From: Balamuthia mandrillaris
Lineage: Eukaryota; Discosea; Longamoebia; Balamuthiidae
DNA: 64,000 bases
Reading direction: 5' to 3'
Assembly (NCBI GenBank): GCA_031835245.1
Contig: JAVKOQ010000142.1
Span: 62,001-126,000, forward strand
Positions within the stretch are counted from its first letter, which is position 1, and the number at the start of each line of letters is the position of its first letter. A program made the position numbers and the translations under genes. A model generated the notes under the pieces. That model made no database searches. It was not told the origin of the DNA and worked only from the letters and a program-made list of their open reading frames with translations. Positions 10,481 through 21,971 of the stretch are shown piece after piece.

Positions 10481-10625
10481 TTGCTTGCTCCTTTCTGCTT
10501 TCTTTCTTTTTCGCTGATCTCGACCTAATAGATATGTTCCCAAAATGGAAGCAATGCTGACGTGTTCAACTGTTATACGGTAAATTTAGATTGTGGCATC
10601 CCAACATAATAGATATTGAGAGCGG

Positions 10626-10672
<47 letters not shown>

Positions 10673-10763
10673 GACATTCTACGCATTGATGCAAAGAAGT
10701 GAAAGGAGGCAAACAAGAAGATTAAGGAACGATATTATAAATATTATACAATGCTACAGTGCC

Positions 10764-10794
<31 letters not shown>

Positions 10795-10822
10795 GTGAAG
10801 GGCTATTTCACAGATAGCAGTG
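10481..10822. other. Intergenic region, 342 bp
   Basis: This lies upstream of ICln and downstream of TAPT1, both minus strand. It contains a GA array at about 10630-10671 and a second near 10764-10792. I see no exon. Confidence 0.5.
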
Positions 10823-12096
10823 CTAGTCTTCCTTGCTCCAGTCTTCATGCTTTTTGCCAAGAAGGAATAACTTAGAAACGGTGCTTGCTCTATACCCAAA
10901 AAAAAACCCTTGGTTAGGAACAACAGAGGATGATAAAAAGCGAAACCGAAAAGAGAGAAGCAGAGCAAGAATGAACGAGAGTATACCGTCTGTTGCGGCC
11001 AGAATAAGATTGAATGAATAGACAGAGGATATAACCGCTAAGAATTCTAAGCAAGAGAAGGAGAGCATAGCATACAGCTACTGTTACAATGGAGACTAAG
11101 CTGAATGCATCTGGCATCCAATCGCTCATCACTTTAAGTACCTAATAACCAACAAAGAGACAAGAAGAGGATGAGGAAGAGCAAGAGCAAGAGGAAGAAC
11201 AAATAAAAGTAGCACAAGAACAAAAACACGAGAAGCAGTAGCAGAAAGAAGTTACCAGAATGGCCAATGGGAGAGGCATCATTCCCATGTCACGAGCAAC
11301 AGTTTGTGTTCGATCTGTGAGAAACTGAAAAAATATACATTTAGGCACGATTATGGATAGACAAAGTGATAGAGAGAGAGAGAGAATACTTACATCAGCA
11401 GATGGTACGTTGCTGAGTTTGTGCGAGAGTTTATAGCTAAACTGTTGTGTTATGAAACATAGATATGAGAGAGGAATGAAAGAAGTAACAGAATGATAAG
11501 ATAAATACCTTGGTATAAATATTGGCTGAAAGAGAACCGAAGTTGATTACAGAGGTGTGCTTTATCCTGCATTCAAAACAAAATTATAAGACAATAAAGC
11601 AAATAAACAAACAAATGGACGGACAAACCAGTCAACGAGAAGCTCTGAAACATAAACAATAGAAAGCGCAACAAGAAGTGGTTTCATCCAAGCTGTACGC
11701 ATTATGGCGAAGCCTAAATCCCAAATGGAATCCTGTTGGAAGAAGAAGCACAAAAGAGAGCCAATCAATATCCTTGTCTCCTCTCCTCTCCTCTCGCTCA
11801 CGGGGAAAACATACGTTGGAATGCTTATCCATATTGTGGAAGAAGAGTAGCACCAAGTATACTATCAACTGGAACCTTTCGGTAATATCTTAGTTTAACA
11901 GAAAAGAATAAAAAAGACTAACTTAAGATGGTAATTTCGTTCAAATGATAAGAGATAGCACAAACCTCCACATGACATATCATAAAGTTTCTTTTCGTCA
12001 AACTCTTTTAGGACAGCAGATTTCATCTCGGCAAATTGAACCAAAATGAGCAGCGTTAGCAGAGTGTTGTTCTTACCAGCCATTGCTACGTCCAAC

Positions 12097-12146
<50 letters not shown>

Positions 12147-12354
12147 CTGCTCAGCACAATGCAGCTAATGGAATAGAGAAAACGAAAACGTGTACCACAG
12201 CGATATGAAAGAGGAGAAAAGTGGAGTGAACAGCTGTGTAAATGATGGCAAGGACAAAGTGCCACGTGTAGCCTCTTTTCACCCGCTCTAAGGGTTGATT
12301 AACAGCCCAAAAGAGGCTTCCAAGAATCTGAATATACATTAAATTTTGTTTCAT

Positions 12355-12388
<34 letters not shown>

Positions 12389-13045
12389 TTACATTGAGGC
12401 CATAACTGCACAATAGTCGGTCCATTAGTTCGAGAAGCGTGAATAAGATTTTCAACTTCAACAATGACCTGTTTATTTAATACTTGGTTAATCAAGAAAC
12501 GCACGGGAAGGAAAGAAGGAAGAAGGAAGGAAGGAGACGATAACGACTATTGAAGAAGGAAAAAAAGAACAACGACAAGAAGCGTATAAAGATGGTTACT
12601 ATGTACTCTTTGCGAATGAAATTGGATAATCGGGGAATGTCCAAAAGGCGCAACAACAGAAACCCCATCACTATTAACATCATTTTCAACAAATCCACCT
12701 ATTACATGCCGTTGGAAACAGTAAGCATGACAATCAAGCATAGATGAAAAAGCCAGCGTAACAATAAAAAGGAGATGACAAAAAAAAGAAGTACCTTTTG
12801 AATAGCATGCAACTTTTTGCCTCTGGTTCACAAAAAAATAGCCAACGTTAAACATCAAACATAAAAAAGTAGAACAAAGACGAAGAACAAAGAAAAAGAA
12901 CACTGCAACGTACACGATGAGCTTCCAAAGGGCTATAACAGCACGAATGGGCAACACGGTGAAGACAAACAAAAATGAATCCAAACATATAAACCTGGGA
13001 GGAGAGAGCGAGAAAGAGAGAGCGAGAGGAGAAACGGAATCATCG

Positions 13046-13085
<40 letters not shown>

Positions 13086-13704
13086 TATAAGAATGCTTTT
13101 AAAAGAAGCAAAGAGAATTCCTCTAGAACGGAGGAGGAGGAAACCACTCACATTCCATACAAGATCATCTGTTTGTCATTTTCATAGTCAGAACATAACC
13201 CAACCAACTACAAAGAAGAAGAAGAACAAGAACAAGAACAAGAAGAACAAGAAGAAGAAGAAGAACAAGAAGAACAAGAAGAACAAGAAGAACAAACAAC
13301 AATAACAACAAAGAAAGAAGGGGCATAGTTACTCGTTCCAAGGTATAGGGCACAAATACAAAGTCGGTGGCATTGCCTGGGTTCTTCACTTTAGGCGGCA
13401 GCAAAGGCTCATAGTCCTTCTCCTCATCCAGGTAGCGGTACTCCAGCCGGTGGGCCGCCTCTGGCAACGCGCTCAGGTCGGGGGTGGGCAGGGCCTGAAA
13501 GGCATGGGTCTTGGTGAAGGGCAGGGTCTTCTCGCTGAGGGTTTTGAGGAGGGCCAATTTGGGGCGGCGCGGGCTGCAACTGCTGCTGGTGGAGGAGGAG
13601 GCGATAGGTCCACTACCGGCCTTTTGCCTACGACGGTGGTTTCGTCCTTTGTTGCTGTGGCCTGGGGCTCCTGGTGGTGCCGCACCAACGATATCGTCCT
13701 CCAT
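10823..13704 (-). CDS. TAPT1: TAPT1 family multipass membrane protein
   Basis: Fifteen exons, all in frame: 13704-13333, 13168-13152, 12994-12914, 12822-12795, 12698-12600, 12468-12412, 12327-12196, 12095-11966, 11888-11815, 11732-11629, 11566-11509, 11441-11394, 11324-11256, 11141-10987, 10889-10823; 496 residues. After a Ser/Pro-rich cytosolic N-terminus the protein follows TAPT1/Emp65/POD1 closely. Landmarks are FVFTVLPIRAVIALWKLI, LDIPRLSNFIRKEY, SLFWAVNQP, LVQFAEMKSAVLKEFDEKKL, SELLVDWIKHTSVINF and VARDMGMMPLPLAIL. Family members act in the ER or early secretory pathway. Two micro-exons (17 and 28 nt) and CT-filled introns are notable. The donor at 12913 was chosen because it alone keeps the 28-nt exon in frame. 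Confidence 0.92.
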
Positions 13705-13963
13705 CCCTTTTTCTCTCTCTCGCTACGCAATATGAACGAGCAACAACATGTGGTGATAGTGTCGACACGATTAGTAGCATTCTTCACATTCGATGCATAA
13801 CTAATATAATCTTAGGACCCTCAGGTCGAATTCCTCGAAAAAAAAAAAGGGTAGATCCCTCGTGTGTCTGTTTATCAGGCTTGCCACAACAACGCGGAAC
13901 AGACACACAAACACGGAGTAGTGCGGAACACAAGGGTCCCTTTTCACACACAGAAACAACAAC
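13705..13963. promoter_or_regulatory. Divergent promoter region of TAPT1 and PAM18
   Basis: This 259-bp gap separates two divergent genes. A palindromic GTGTCGACAC lies at 13759-13768. It is one copy of the motif family that recurs in other intergenic regions of the window. Confidence 0.4.
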
Positions 13964-14553
13964 ATGGTGCGTTGCAGTTTTGGGTGTTATGTTCTCCGAT
14001 GGAGTGTTGTGATTCCATTTTTGCTGATCCTTTCCCTCCATTGTTTCTTTTTTTTTTTTTTTTGCCGGAACGTCCTTACAGTCGTTGATCCTTGCTTTGG
14101 GAGTTGGTGTGGCCGGAACTGCGATGCTGGGCCGAGTGGCCATGCAAGCTAGCCAGAACTTAAAGGCCCGAGGAGGTACCGACTTTCCCTCTCTTCTCTC
14201 TTCTTTTGCGGAGTCTCATCTAATCTCACTTTTCACAGGATTGAATTGGAGCAAAATGTTTCAGCGACGGGCTCCTTCTTTCAAAAAGTTTTATGAAGGA
14301 GGGTTCGAACCAGAGATGACGCGTGGCGAGGCTGCGCTTATCTTGAGCATCCGGTTCGTTCCTTTTCATGGTTTTTGTGTTTTTTTTTTTCACTGCCTCA
14401 TCCTCTCCATCCAGACAAAGTGCCTCAAAGGAAAAAATCAAAATGGCCCATCGGCGGATCATGTTGGCCAACCATCCCGACAACGGCGGCTCCGACTTTC
14501 TCGCCAGCAAGGTCAATGAAGCCAAAGAAATTTTGTTGCGAGACGCTTTCTAA
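13964..14553 (+). CDS. PAM18: Pam18/Tim14 (DNAJC19-type) J-protein of the mitochondrial import motor
   Basis: Four exons: 13964-13966 (only the ATG), 14082-14175, 14239-14353, 14415-14553; 116 residues, the same length as human DNAJC19. A membrane helix at the N-terminus (MSLILALGVGVAGTAML) is followed by KFYEGGFEPEMTRGEAALIL. The J-domain follows with IKMAHRRIMLANHPDNGGSDF, containing the HPD that stimulates Hsp70. Pam18 sits on the inner membrane at TIM23 and activates mtHsp70 for matrix import. The initiator lies in its own three-base coding exon (ATG|GTGCGT). Without it the first in-frame ATG would remove part of the membrane helix. The family identity is firm; the start exon is inferred. 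Confidence 0.9.
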
Positions 14554-15182
14554 AAGTCACCACTGTCACAGACCTGCGCATCCCTTCTCTCTCTTTTTTC
14601 TTCTCGTTTTTTTATTGTAGACACCCTTTTTTTATTTATTGCCTATAAAAGGCCAAATTAGTTTCGGCATAATACATTGAAAATTCATTGATATATTGGG
14701 TAGGTGTCTATTATGGGCGTTGTCGTGAACTTTTCCTTTAAAAGGCGTGGTGACGCGTCAACATAATATGTTGAGTATCACGATCATCATGGTGACGATA
14801 GCAGCACGTAATCACCTGAGGGTCCCCATCAGATTATAATCTTAATAAGTAAACAGCAGCGTCAGCTGGCCAGTTCATCGCAACCGAATCACCGTGACGG
14901 ACAATCTTTGTCCTTGGTAGACATGCCTCACTGCCCCCACCAGTAGCCTGTAAAGTGGTTTTTTGGGGCTGGACACTTTAACCCAATCCCTCCTATTTAG
15001 GCATTCTGGAAAATCCAACAAAAGAAGAAAGAAAAACCGGAAAAGAGGAAAAAGAAGGAAAAGGCAGAAAGACACAAATAATTTTTGAGATTATCGCCCC
15101 AAACTGCCCCCCTTTTCTGTTGTTTGAACTTCATTACGCAAAACATAAACAAAAGTTAAGCAACGCAAAGCAAAGCAAAAAA
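14554..15182. other. Intergenic region, 629 bp
   Basis: This is between PAM18 and the ZNRD2-type gene, both plus strand. It holds a small palindrome at about 14641-14655 (GGCC around TATAAAAG). Between 14745 and 14810 lie loose relatives of the GTCGTCACG motif. I looked for a tRNA or other Pol III signature and saw none. Confidence 0.5.
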
Positions 15183-15881
15183 ATGTCGCAAGGAGACGGT
15201 CAGGACGGTAGCGAAACGCTTTGGACCAAAGATGAGGAGGAGGCCTTCAAAAAGAGGAGGGAAAAGGCTGATCAGGACAGCAAGAAGCTCGCCGAGAAGC
15301 TCCTGCTTGGGTGGTGCATGATGGACTCTTACTGCCCTAAACCAACCTGCAGCGTACGTCGTTGACATGTATTCGTTGTTTTCCCCCTCGGCAGTTTATA
15401 TGTAGTTGTTTGATGTGCAGTTGATTTGTTCTTTTTACTTTTTTTTTTTGAGTGCGTTGGTTGTGATTTTTGTTATTTTTTTTTTTGTGGAGTTTCTCAC
15501 CTCGAACGAAAACCGTTTCTTTTCTTTTGTTTTTCTAACAAAATAGGTGCCTTTGATGAGGTCCAAAGACAAACGGCTGTTCTGTGTTTCATGCGAGGCG
15601 TTTGTGGTCCCAGAGGACCCAAGCCACAACAACAACCACACCAACACCAATAACAATTCCAACCCCTCGGCCAACTCCGAAGGCTCTCCCGCTGCTGCCT
15701 CCTCCTCGTCTCGCTCCGCCGCGGCCGGTGCCGCAACGGCTGACAAAGCCACAGCTGCGGAGGAGAAGAGAGGCCGCCCCGGCATTATCCACAAAAAGGA
15801 AGAAGGCGCCGAGAAGGAAGCGAGGAAACGGAGCCGGCTGCGTGGCTTTAGCGGTGGTGATGTTGATGAAGAAAACGTATG

Positions 15882-15935
<54 letters not shown>

Positions 15936-16599
15936 AATACTCTCGCTCTATCCTACTCTCCTCTTAACAAAATGGCTTACGTGGCTTGTGATAATTTTCC
16001 AACAAAAGGAGGAGGATGACTCCAAATCACGCAATGCAGAACTCCCTGTGCCATCATCCACTTCCCCGCAAGCAATGTTTGAGGCCTACCTCCAAATGGC
16101 TCACAATGCTCCCTCCCTCTTCTCCTCTGCTTACCAACAAGCACCGCCACACCAACCCCCCTCTCGAGCAGCCACCAGCGCTCCCTCCTCCTCTTCCCCC
16201 GCCCCCTCGCTATCTTCCGCATCCACACAACACCGTTCTTCACTCCCTGGCTTCACCTTCGCCTCTCCAACGACGAGTCCTCCTTCCGTGACTCCACAAC
16301 CGACTGCTGTTCTTCCATCCCTTCGTTACTCTCCCGTTTCTCCAACGTCTCTTCCTTCTGCTTCACAACAGCATCATCAACAATCTCAACAAGAACCACG
16401 AACGACGTATCTAGACCCAATTGCCATTGTTGATTCTTCACTTGCCACCATTTATGCAAAGATGGACGAAGCGAGACAACAATTGGAGGCAACCCCCATC
16501 TACGCCACCGCTGAGTGTCAAAAGTATTTGGCGCTGCTGCACGACTGTTCCAGCGCTATAAGGAATCTCCAATATTTGAGGTTCCACTCCCGCACATGA
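15183..16599 (+). CDS. ZNRD2: ZNRD2/SSSCA1 (autoantigen p27)-type zinc protein with long tail
   Basis: Three exons: 15183-15353, 15547-15876, 16009-16599; 363 residues. Residues 1 to about 80 match ZNRD2: a charged helix, KKLAEKLLLGWCMM, then a zinc ribbon CPKPTC ... CVSC completed only across the first intron. Animal ZNRD2 is under 200 residues. Here the rest is a long Ser/Pro/Thr/Gln-rich disordered segment, then a short conserved-looking C-terminal helix (SSLATIYAKMDEARQQLE). The human protein is implicated in mitotic and protein-phosphatase complexes; a similar scaffold role is only a guess. The second intron holds a CT microsatellite at about 15886-15935. Confidence 0.85.
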
Positions 16600-17192
16600 T
16601 ACTCTTTTTTTTTGTTAATCTTTTGCCTTTTCATTCGTTTTTGTTCTATTTTCGTTTTACTGTTTCATTCACTTTCATCCATCTGTTCAAAAAAAATAAT
16701 GCTTCTATCCTCATCGTTACTTCGATGCTCTGGACGCACAGAACACTTTCTCTTCTTCTTCTGCTTCTATCCTCAAATATTCGCTTTGCTTTTATTCTAT
16801 CTCTCTCCCTCTCGCTCTAGTTTTCTCTTTCTTTTTATTATTTCATTTGTTCCTCCCTTTCTCTATCGAAAACGATTCACCTTCTCAAAAACTTATATTT
16901 GATTCCCCCCAAAAACACACAGACTTATTGCCAAACAACAACACTGAATACCTCCTTCATCTTCCTATTCTTTCTTTTCTTTCTTCTTTTCTTTCTAATG
17001 TTTTAAATTTTCTTTTAGACCTGTAAAACATTCCTCCTGAAAAAAAAAAGTTCGTTCTCCTCTTTCTCTTTTATTTATTTTATTTACACATACCATTTCT
17101 TTTCGTTTCTTTCTTCTATTTCTTTCTCTTTTTTTTTCCTTTGTGGTGGAGTGATGTGGTTTTTACATACATCACTCTCACTGTTTGTTTGC
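16600..17192. other. Convergent 3' region, 593 bp
   Basis: This is the space between two converging genes, so both 3' UTRs lie here. It is strongly T/C-rich. No exon or RNA gene is visible. Confidence 0.5.
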
Positions 17193-18445
17193 TTACTCTT
17201 TCAAGTCCTCCTCTTCCTGATTATCACTACCTTCCTCCTCTTCATCGACTACAAAGAAGTTGGTCATCTGCAACGAGAAGGAAGGAAAAAAGAAAAAGCA
17301 TATGAAAAAAGCTGGATGGAAAACGATAGAGCAACAGTAAAGAGAAGAGGGGAAAGAAGAGGGAAAAGGAGTGGTAGAGGAGACAAGTGAACCAGTGAGA
17401 TGAGACAGAGAGGAATAGAAACACGTACCCTAGATGACTCAACCGCTCGATCGTAACGCGCCTTTCGCTGTTTTTCTTGGACACGGTGACGCCAATAGAA
17501 GCATGCTGTACAACCCACTATGATAGCTCCGATGAACACCACCGCTAAAATGACGACCAGCGGAGTTGATTCTGTCTTTTGTGCTGTGCAAAACAAACAG
17601 GAGATAGATAGATAAGCGTGAGAAACATAACAAAGAAAGAAGATAAGGGGAGGAGAAACCATTAGAAGAGCCGGTGTCCCAATAAGTTACCATGGAAGCG
17701 ATGGCGGTCGTTTCTGTGGCTATTACCTCCTTAGCAAAGGCAACCACCAACTCCAAATTGTCTCCTTTAACCACCTGTGGAAGAAGTATTGCTTTAGAGC
17801 ACAAAGAAAGAAACACGAGAGCGTGGAGAAGAGTACCTTTACTCGTGGCTCACAAGAATGCAGCTTAGGCACTGCGGGAGATGCTGTGGTCGAACCTGAA
17901 TCCGACGAAACGGCAGTGGAATTACAAAGCAACACTCGATCCTTCGAGCTGTCCTTTTTAAGAGTCAGGCTGGTGTAGAGTCCTCCTTCGCTCAAACGAC
18001 CTTTGCTGTATATCAACTCCCCAGAAAAGGGAGCAGTGAAGCTATGAACGTTAGTCTCCTGATTGATGGTACATTCGTCTGCTCCGCTGCTGCAACCGCA
18101 AACATCCAGCAATACCTTTGATTTGTTTGTTTGTCTTTTGTCAGTGTTGTTGTTGTTGGAGAGAAGAGAGAAGAGAAGGAGAGAATAAAGAAAAAGATAA
18201 ACAGCAGAAATGAGAAAGCCAGCTGAAAGAGGACGGGAAGAAGACGAACAGGAGTGAGAGCTTTGAGTTGGTTGGTCTGAGCAGCAGGAAGATAGCGGAC
18301 GGTGTATTTGAGGGTCACTTTGTAGGTGTTGTGCTCGTCCTTGTTCTGCAGAGCAATGTGAACATCCCATTCTTCCTCTGTGTGTAGTTTCTCAAGTTAG
18401 AAGAAGAACGAAGGACGAAGAACAAGAAACAAGAACAAGACGAGG

Positions 18446-18507
<62 letters not shown>

Positions 18508-19144
18508 GAAGAAGAACAAGAGTACCAGGAGGAAGAGCATAGGCATAGCCTTCAGGAAACTGTATAGAACAAGGAGAGTAGGTGCATGCCACAACAAGGC
18601 CTTCTCTTTCGGGGCAGATATCGTCCGTTCTGCCTTCCACCGTGGTCATCAGCCCTTTCATATTTAGGGTGGTGTTAAAAAGACAAGAATGAAATGAGAG
18701 AAGGAAAGAAAGAAACAAACCAAAGTAACGAAGCTGAACAGCAGAGGAAGGGACAGCAGTCCCATTCTCAAAGAGAAGAGACGCACGAACGGATTTGATG
18801 CCCAAATTATCAGCAGAGCCTTCATGGCTATCCTCCTGGCTGTTCTCTGTCGGTGGACGGTGTTTGCCCTCCGTTTGATGCATGTACAACGTGTGTGCCG
18901 CGGCTACCTCGAAAGGACCCAAGACGAACTCTTGGCTCTTCAAAGGCAAGTCCTCGTCCTCCTCCACCTCCTCGTCATCATCACGCTTTTGAGGTGCATG
19001 GGCTTCGTCAAAGCGGACGAAGTCGTCTTGCACCGTTTCTAGGGCCAACACGGGCTGAACCACCACCACCAGGAACAACGCCAACGTTGCGCTGAGCAAG
19101 GCCAGTGCTCTGGCGCCCAACAACATACCCTCCCCCTTCTTCAT
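17193..19144 (-). CDS. Type I membrane protein, SURNod19-like ectodomain
   Basis: Seven exons: 19144-18721, 18654-18526, 18377-18250, 18115-17837, 17774-17660, 17583-17429, 17267-17193; 434 residues. It has an N-terminal signal peptide (ALLSATLALFLVVVVQPVLA) and a lumenal or extracellular region of about 330 residues. A membrane helix follows (PLVVILAVVFIGAIIVGC), then a basic and later acidic cytosolic tail ending EEEDLKE. The order FPEGYAYALPPG, EWDVHIALQNKD, VTLKYTVRYLP, then FTAPFSGELIYSKGRLSEGG resembles the 'stress up-regulated Nod 19' domain found in plants and amoebae. I place it there tentatively. Cysteines are numerous (CGCSSGADEC), fitting a disulfide-bonded ectodomain. Intron 2 is an AAC array (GTT on the coding strand). 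It shares a 155-bp divergent promoter with RPP14. Confidence 0.72.
18437..18507. repeat. AAC trinucleotide array in an intron
   Basis: About 20 perfect ACA/AAC units lie in the second intron of the minus-strand membrane protein gene. They read GTT on the coding strand. Confidence 0.9.
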
Positions 19145-19188
19145 CGTACAAAGCAGCTTCCTCAACAACAAAAGTCTTTTCTCATTTC

Positions 19189-19266
19189 TTTCACGTCGAC
19201 ACAAAATTCAACTGCGTCGACATGAGAAATATCGTGTCGACACGGTAATGATTCGTGTCGTCATGG
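19189..19266. promoter_or_regulatory. Four phased GTCGWCAYG motifs in a divergent promoter
   Basis: Copies TTTCACGTCGACACAA, CTGCGTCGACATGAG, ATCGTGTCGACACGG and TTCGTGTCGTCATGG begin at about 19189, 19212, 19231 and 19252. They therefore fall every 19-23 bp. They fill half of the 155-bp gap between the SURNod19-like gene (-) and RPP14 (+). This is the best example of the recurrent intergenic motif. Confidence 0.55.
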
Positions 19267-19299
19267 AAATAACCGAGGCAAGAACGAAAAAAAAAGAAA

Positions 19300-20305
19300 A
19301 TGGAAACGGAAAGAAGAAACGACGATGAAAACGTAGCGACGGCTTCTCCTCCTAGTTCATCTTCTCCACTTCTTCCATACACCAAGTGCAAGAAAACCAT
19401 TATTAGGCCAGAACACTACTTTTTACTCGTTCGGTTGTACGTTTTTTTGCAATGCTTTTTTTCCCTCAATCGGGTTGATTTTGCTGCTACCTACCTACCG
19501 ACCTCTCATCAAAACAAAAAAAAAATTAGAGAAGTTGAAAAGTCGATTAGAGAACTTGATGTTGCGTTGTTCCGAAATATAGTCTTTCAAGCCAATACCT
19601 CACTCTTTGGACAGAGCGGAGGGGGCGCCATGAACCTCAACCTTCACATCCTTCGTTACGACGCCGCAACCAAAACTGCCATTCTTCGTGTTGATAAAAG
19701 GTGTTTACATCTTTCCCCTTCTTTTTAGTCTCATCTTTTCCTCTTTCTCATGCTTCTCTCTCTTCTCTCGCTTCTCTGCTCTCTCTGCTCTCTCTGCTCT
19801 CTCTGCTCTCTCTCTGTCTCTCTCTGTCTCTCTCTCTCTCTGCTCTCTCTCTCTCTCTCTGCTCTCTCTCTCTGTCTCTCTCTCTGCTCTCTGCTCTCTG
19901 CTCTCTGCTCTCTGCTCTCTGCTCTCTGCTCTCTGCTCTCTGCTCTCTGCTCTCTGCTCTCTGCTCTCTGCTCTCTGCTCTCTGCTCTCTGCTCTCTGCT
20001 CTCTGCTCTCTGCTCTCTGCTCTCTGCTCTCTGCTCTCTCTCTCTTCTCCCCTCTCACTTCTCTCTCACGCTCTCTGCTCTCTGCTCTCTCTCTCTCTCT
20101 CTCTCTCGCTCTTTTCCCCTCTCACTTCTCCCTCACGCTCAACAGAGACTTTGTGGGATGCTGGGGAGCGTTAACGTTGTTCGGAGAGTACAATGGAACG
20201 ACGCTCCGCTTCAACGTAATTCAGGTCTCGCCCTTTCTCTCCAGCCTGGCTGCTGCCTCCAATAGTCGGAAATTTTGCGAAGATTTTGCAGATGATTTGC
20301 TCTAA
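19300..20305 (+). CDS. RPP14: RNase P/MRP protein subunit Rpp14
   Basis: Three exons: 19300-19433, 19530-19700, 20146-20305; 154 residues. After a short Ser-rich leader, HYFLLVREVEKSIRELDVAL and FRNIVFQANTSLFG align residue for residue with human Rpp14 once intron 1 is removed. The end, ALTLFGEYNG ... FNVIQVSPFLSSL, is the family signature. Rpp14 pairs with Pop5-type partners in nuclear RNase P, which matures tRNA 5' ends. The unspliced frame across intron 1 happens to be open, but the aligned length favours splicing. Intron 2 (445 bp) is a CTCTCTG minisatellite. The start lies 155 bp from a divergent gene. Confidence 0.88.
19776..20040. repeat. CTCTCTG heptamer minisatellite in RPP14 intron 2
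   Basis: CTCTCTG units, imperfect at first and then about 21 near-perfect tandem copies from about 19885, fill the intron. Flanking segments are plain CT repeat. Confidence 0.95.
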
Positions 20306-20441
20306 CTCGTTTCTGTATTGACTTTACTCCCTTTTGTCTCATTCTCCTTTGTAACAAGTCATCTCTTTCTTCCATTCTCGTATCTTTCGTTCTTTGTTTG
20401 CTTGTTTCTTCTATCTTCACCATCGCCAACTTTTGCTTCGT

Positions 20442-21971
20442 TCACTTCTTCTCTTCAGCTGCTTCCTTTTCTACAATCGAAGCCGAAAAGTTCTCAACGA
20501 AACGAAGGACCTCCTCAGAGCTCGGCCGAAGAGAAGCATCAAACTGCCAACACCGCTCCACAAAGTTCCACTCCGCATCAGACGCCGCAGAGGGCCGTTT
20601 CGGCCGCCATCCATTCGGTTCGTATAAGACTGTCTCTTGATACTTTGTTTTGGTGATGGCTGACCATTCTTCTCCGTAGTTTGGATTGTCGTGTTTCTTG
20701 TTCTTGTTCTTGTTCTTGATGTGGTTGGTGTTGGCATTGGATAACTTGACGAGGAACTGATAGTAGAGAACGCCAAAGCTCCAAATATCAACTTTTTCGG
20801 TGTATGCTTCCTTTAACCGTAGTTTCTCTGGTTGATGCAAGTCAGAAGAAGTACAAGAAAAGAATGCAAAAGAAGAAAGAGGAGAAGAAAAAGAACAAGA
20901 ACAGAACAACAAGAATAAGAACACGCTAACCAGGAGCAAAGAACTTCCAGGAACCCCCTTTGGGCCACCAATGCCTCATTAAACCCCCACTGCTTCCGTT
21001 CACTCTTCCCGTCGCATGCGATACCACCGTTGCCAAGTTCAAATCCGTTATGTATGCTCTTTCTCTGCCTTCTTCTGCCTCTTCTTTTTTGCTGGTAATG
21101 TCATTCTTTGAAGGAAGAAGAGAAGGATGAACGCGACCAACGAGAACTTGATGCCAGTTGAGGTCATCGTGAACGATCATGCCGATGGGTGAAGTGTGAA
21201 GGTAATGCAGCCCTCTTGCCATGTCCACCATTATTGCATAGGACCAAGCGAGCGGCTTGCCTCTTAGGTCCAAGTTGTGGAATGTGCCACTTCCTGATAC
21301 GTATGCTTGTGCCAATGTGTGCCTTTTTGTTTTGTTGTGAAAAGGTTTTTAGGAAGAAAGCTAAGAAAGAGAGAAGAGAACGATGAAGAGAAAGAGAAAC
21401 GACGAAAGAGAAGAGAAGAGAACCAGTAAAGAGGAGGACCCAAATTACAAGCACCAACAAAAGGAACTATGTTGGGATGAGACAGCTCTCTCTCGATAAC
21501 GACCTCCCGAAAGTGCGCCTTTATGTTCCCACACCCCGAATCCCTTTTCAGCTCTTTCAACACGACTCTTGGCAAATCTCCTTCTCCTTCTCCTTCTCTC
21601 CTCCCCTCTCCCTCTCCTCTGCCTTCTCCAGAGGGAGTAAGGAGCTGGGCCTCCCAAACGTCTCTGAACCCAGAAGTGTAGGTCAAGAGCCTGATCTTTT
21701 TGGTGTGCTCGGCCAAGGCTTTGCACTGCTGCTCGTCCATCAGTTCAGGAAACCAAAACCGCTCCAACACGATGCATGGTTCCAACCACCAAAAGGTCGC
21801 TCCGCCAACCACCACCAAGGCAGCAACGCCGAGGCAGAGGAACAAGAGCAATGTTTTGTGCCGATGATAAACGTTTGCCTTGTTGTCGTCGTGGTGTTGT
21901 TGGTCGTCCGAAACAGGGGACGCTGCCCTGGGGTCGTTTCCCTTGTAGCTGGCAATGAGACGGTGCCGCAT
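20442..21971 (-). CDS. Membrane-anchored kinase-fold protein, POMK-like
   Basis: Three exons: 21971-21424, 21322-20931, 20827-20442; 441 residues. A short His/Asp-rich cytosolic N-terminus is followed by one membrane helix (about 41-60) and a kinase-fold domain. The topology looks type II. Visible motifs are VVLKELK (lysine), VIERELSHPNIVPFVGA, ARGLHYLHTSPIGMIVHDDLNWHQ split by position, ITDLNLATVV, FFAPEKLR and VDIWSFGVLYY. The HRD loop reads HDD with Asn for Lys and Gln for Asn; DFG reads DLN. The topology and the altered loops recall protein O-mannose kinase (POMK), which acts in the ER/Golgi lumen. A degenerate kinase or pseudokinase is the alternative. The APE motif forms only across intron 2. 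Confidence 0.68.

Noticed and set aside
14750-15110. Possible tRNA or small RNA gene in the gap before the ZNRD2-type gene
   Set aside because: There are no A-box/B-box pair, no cloverleaf and no T-run terminator in suitable order.
19701-20305. Three overlapping plus-strand frames and one minus-strand frame of about 117-205 codons
   Set aside because: All cover the CTCTCTG minisatellite of RPP14 intron 2. The last exon is used in only one frame after splicing.
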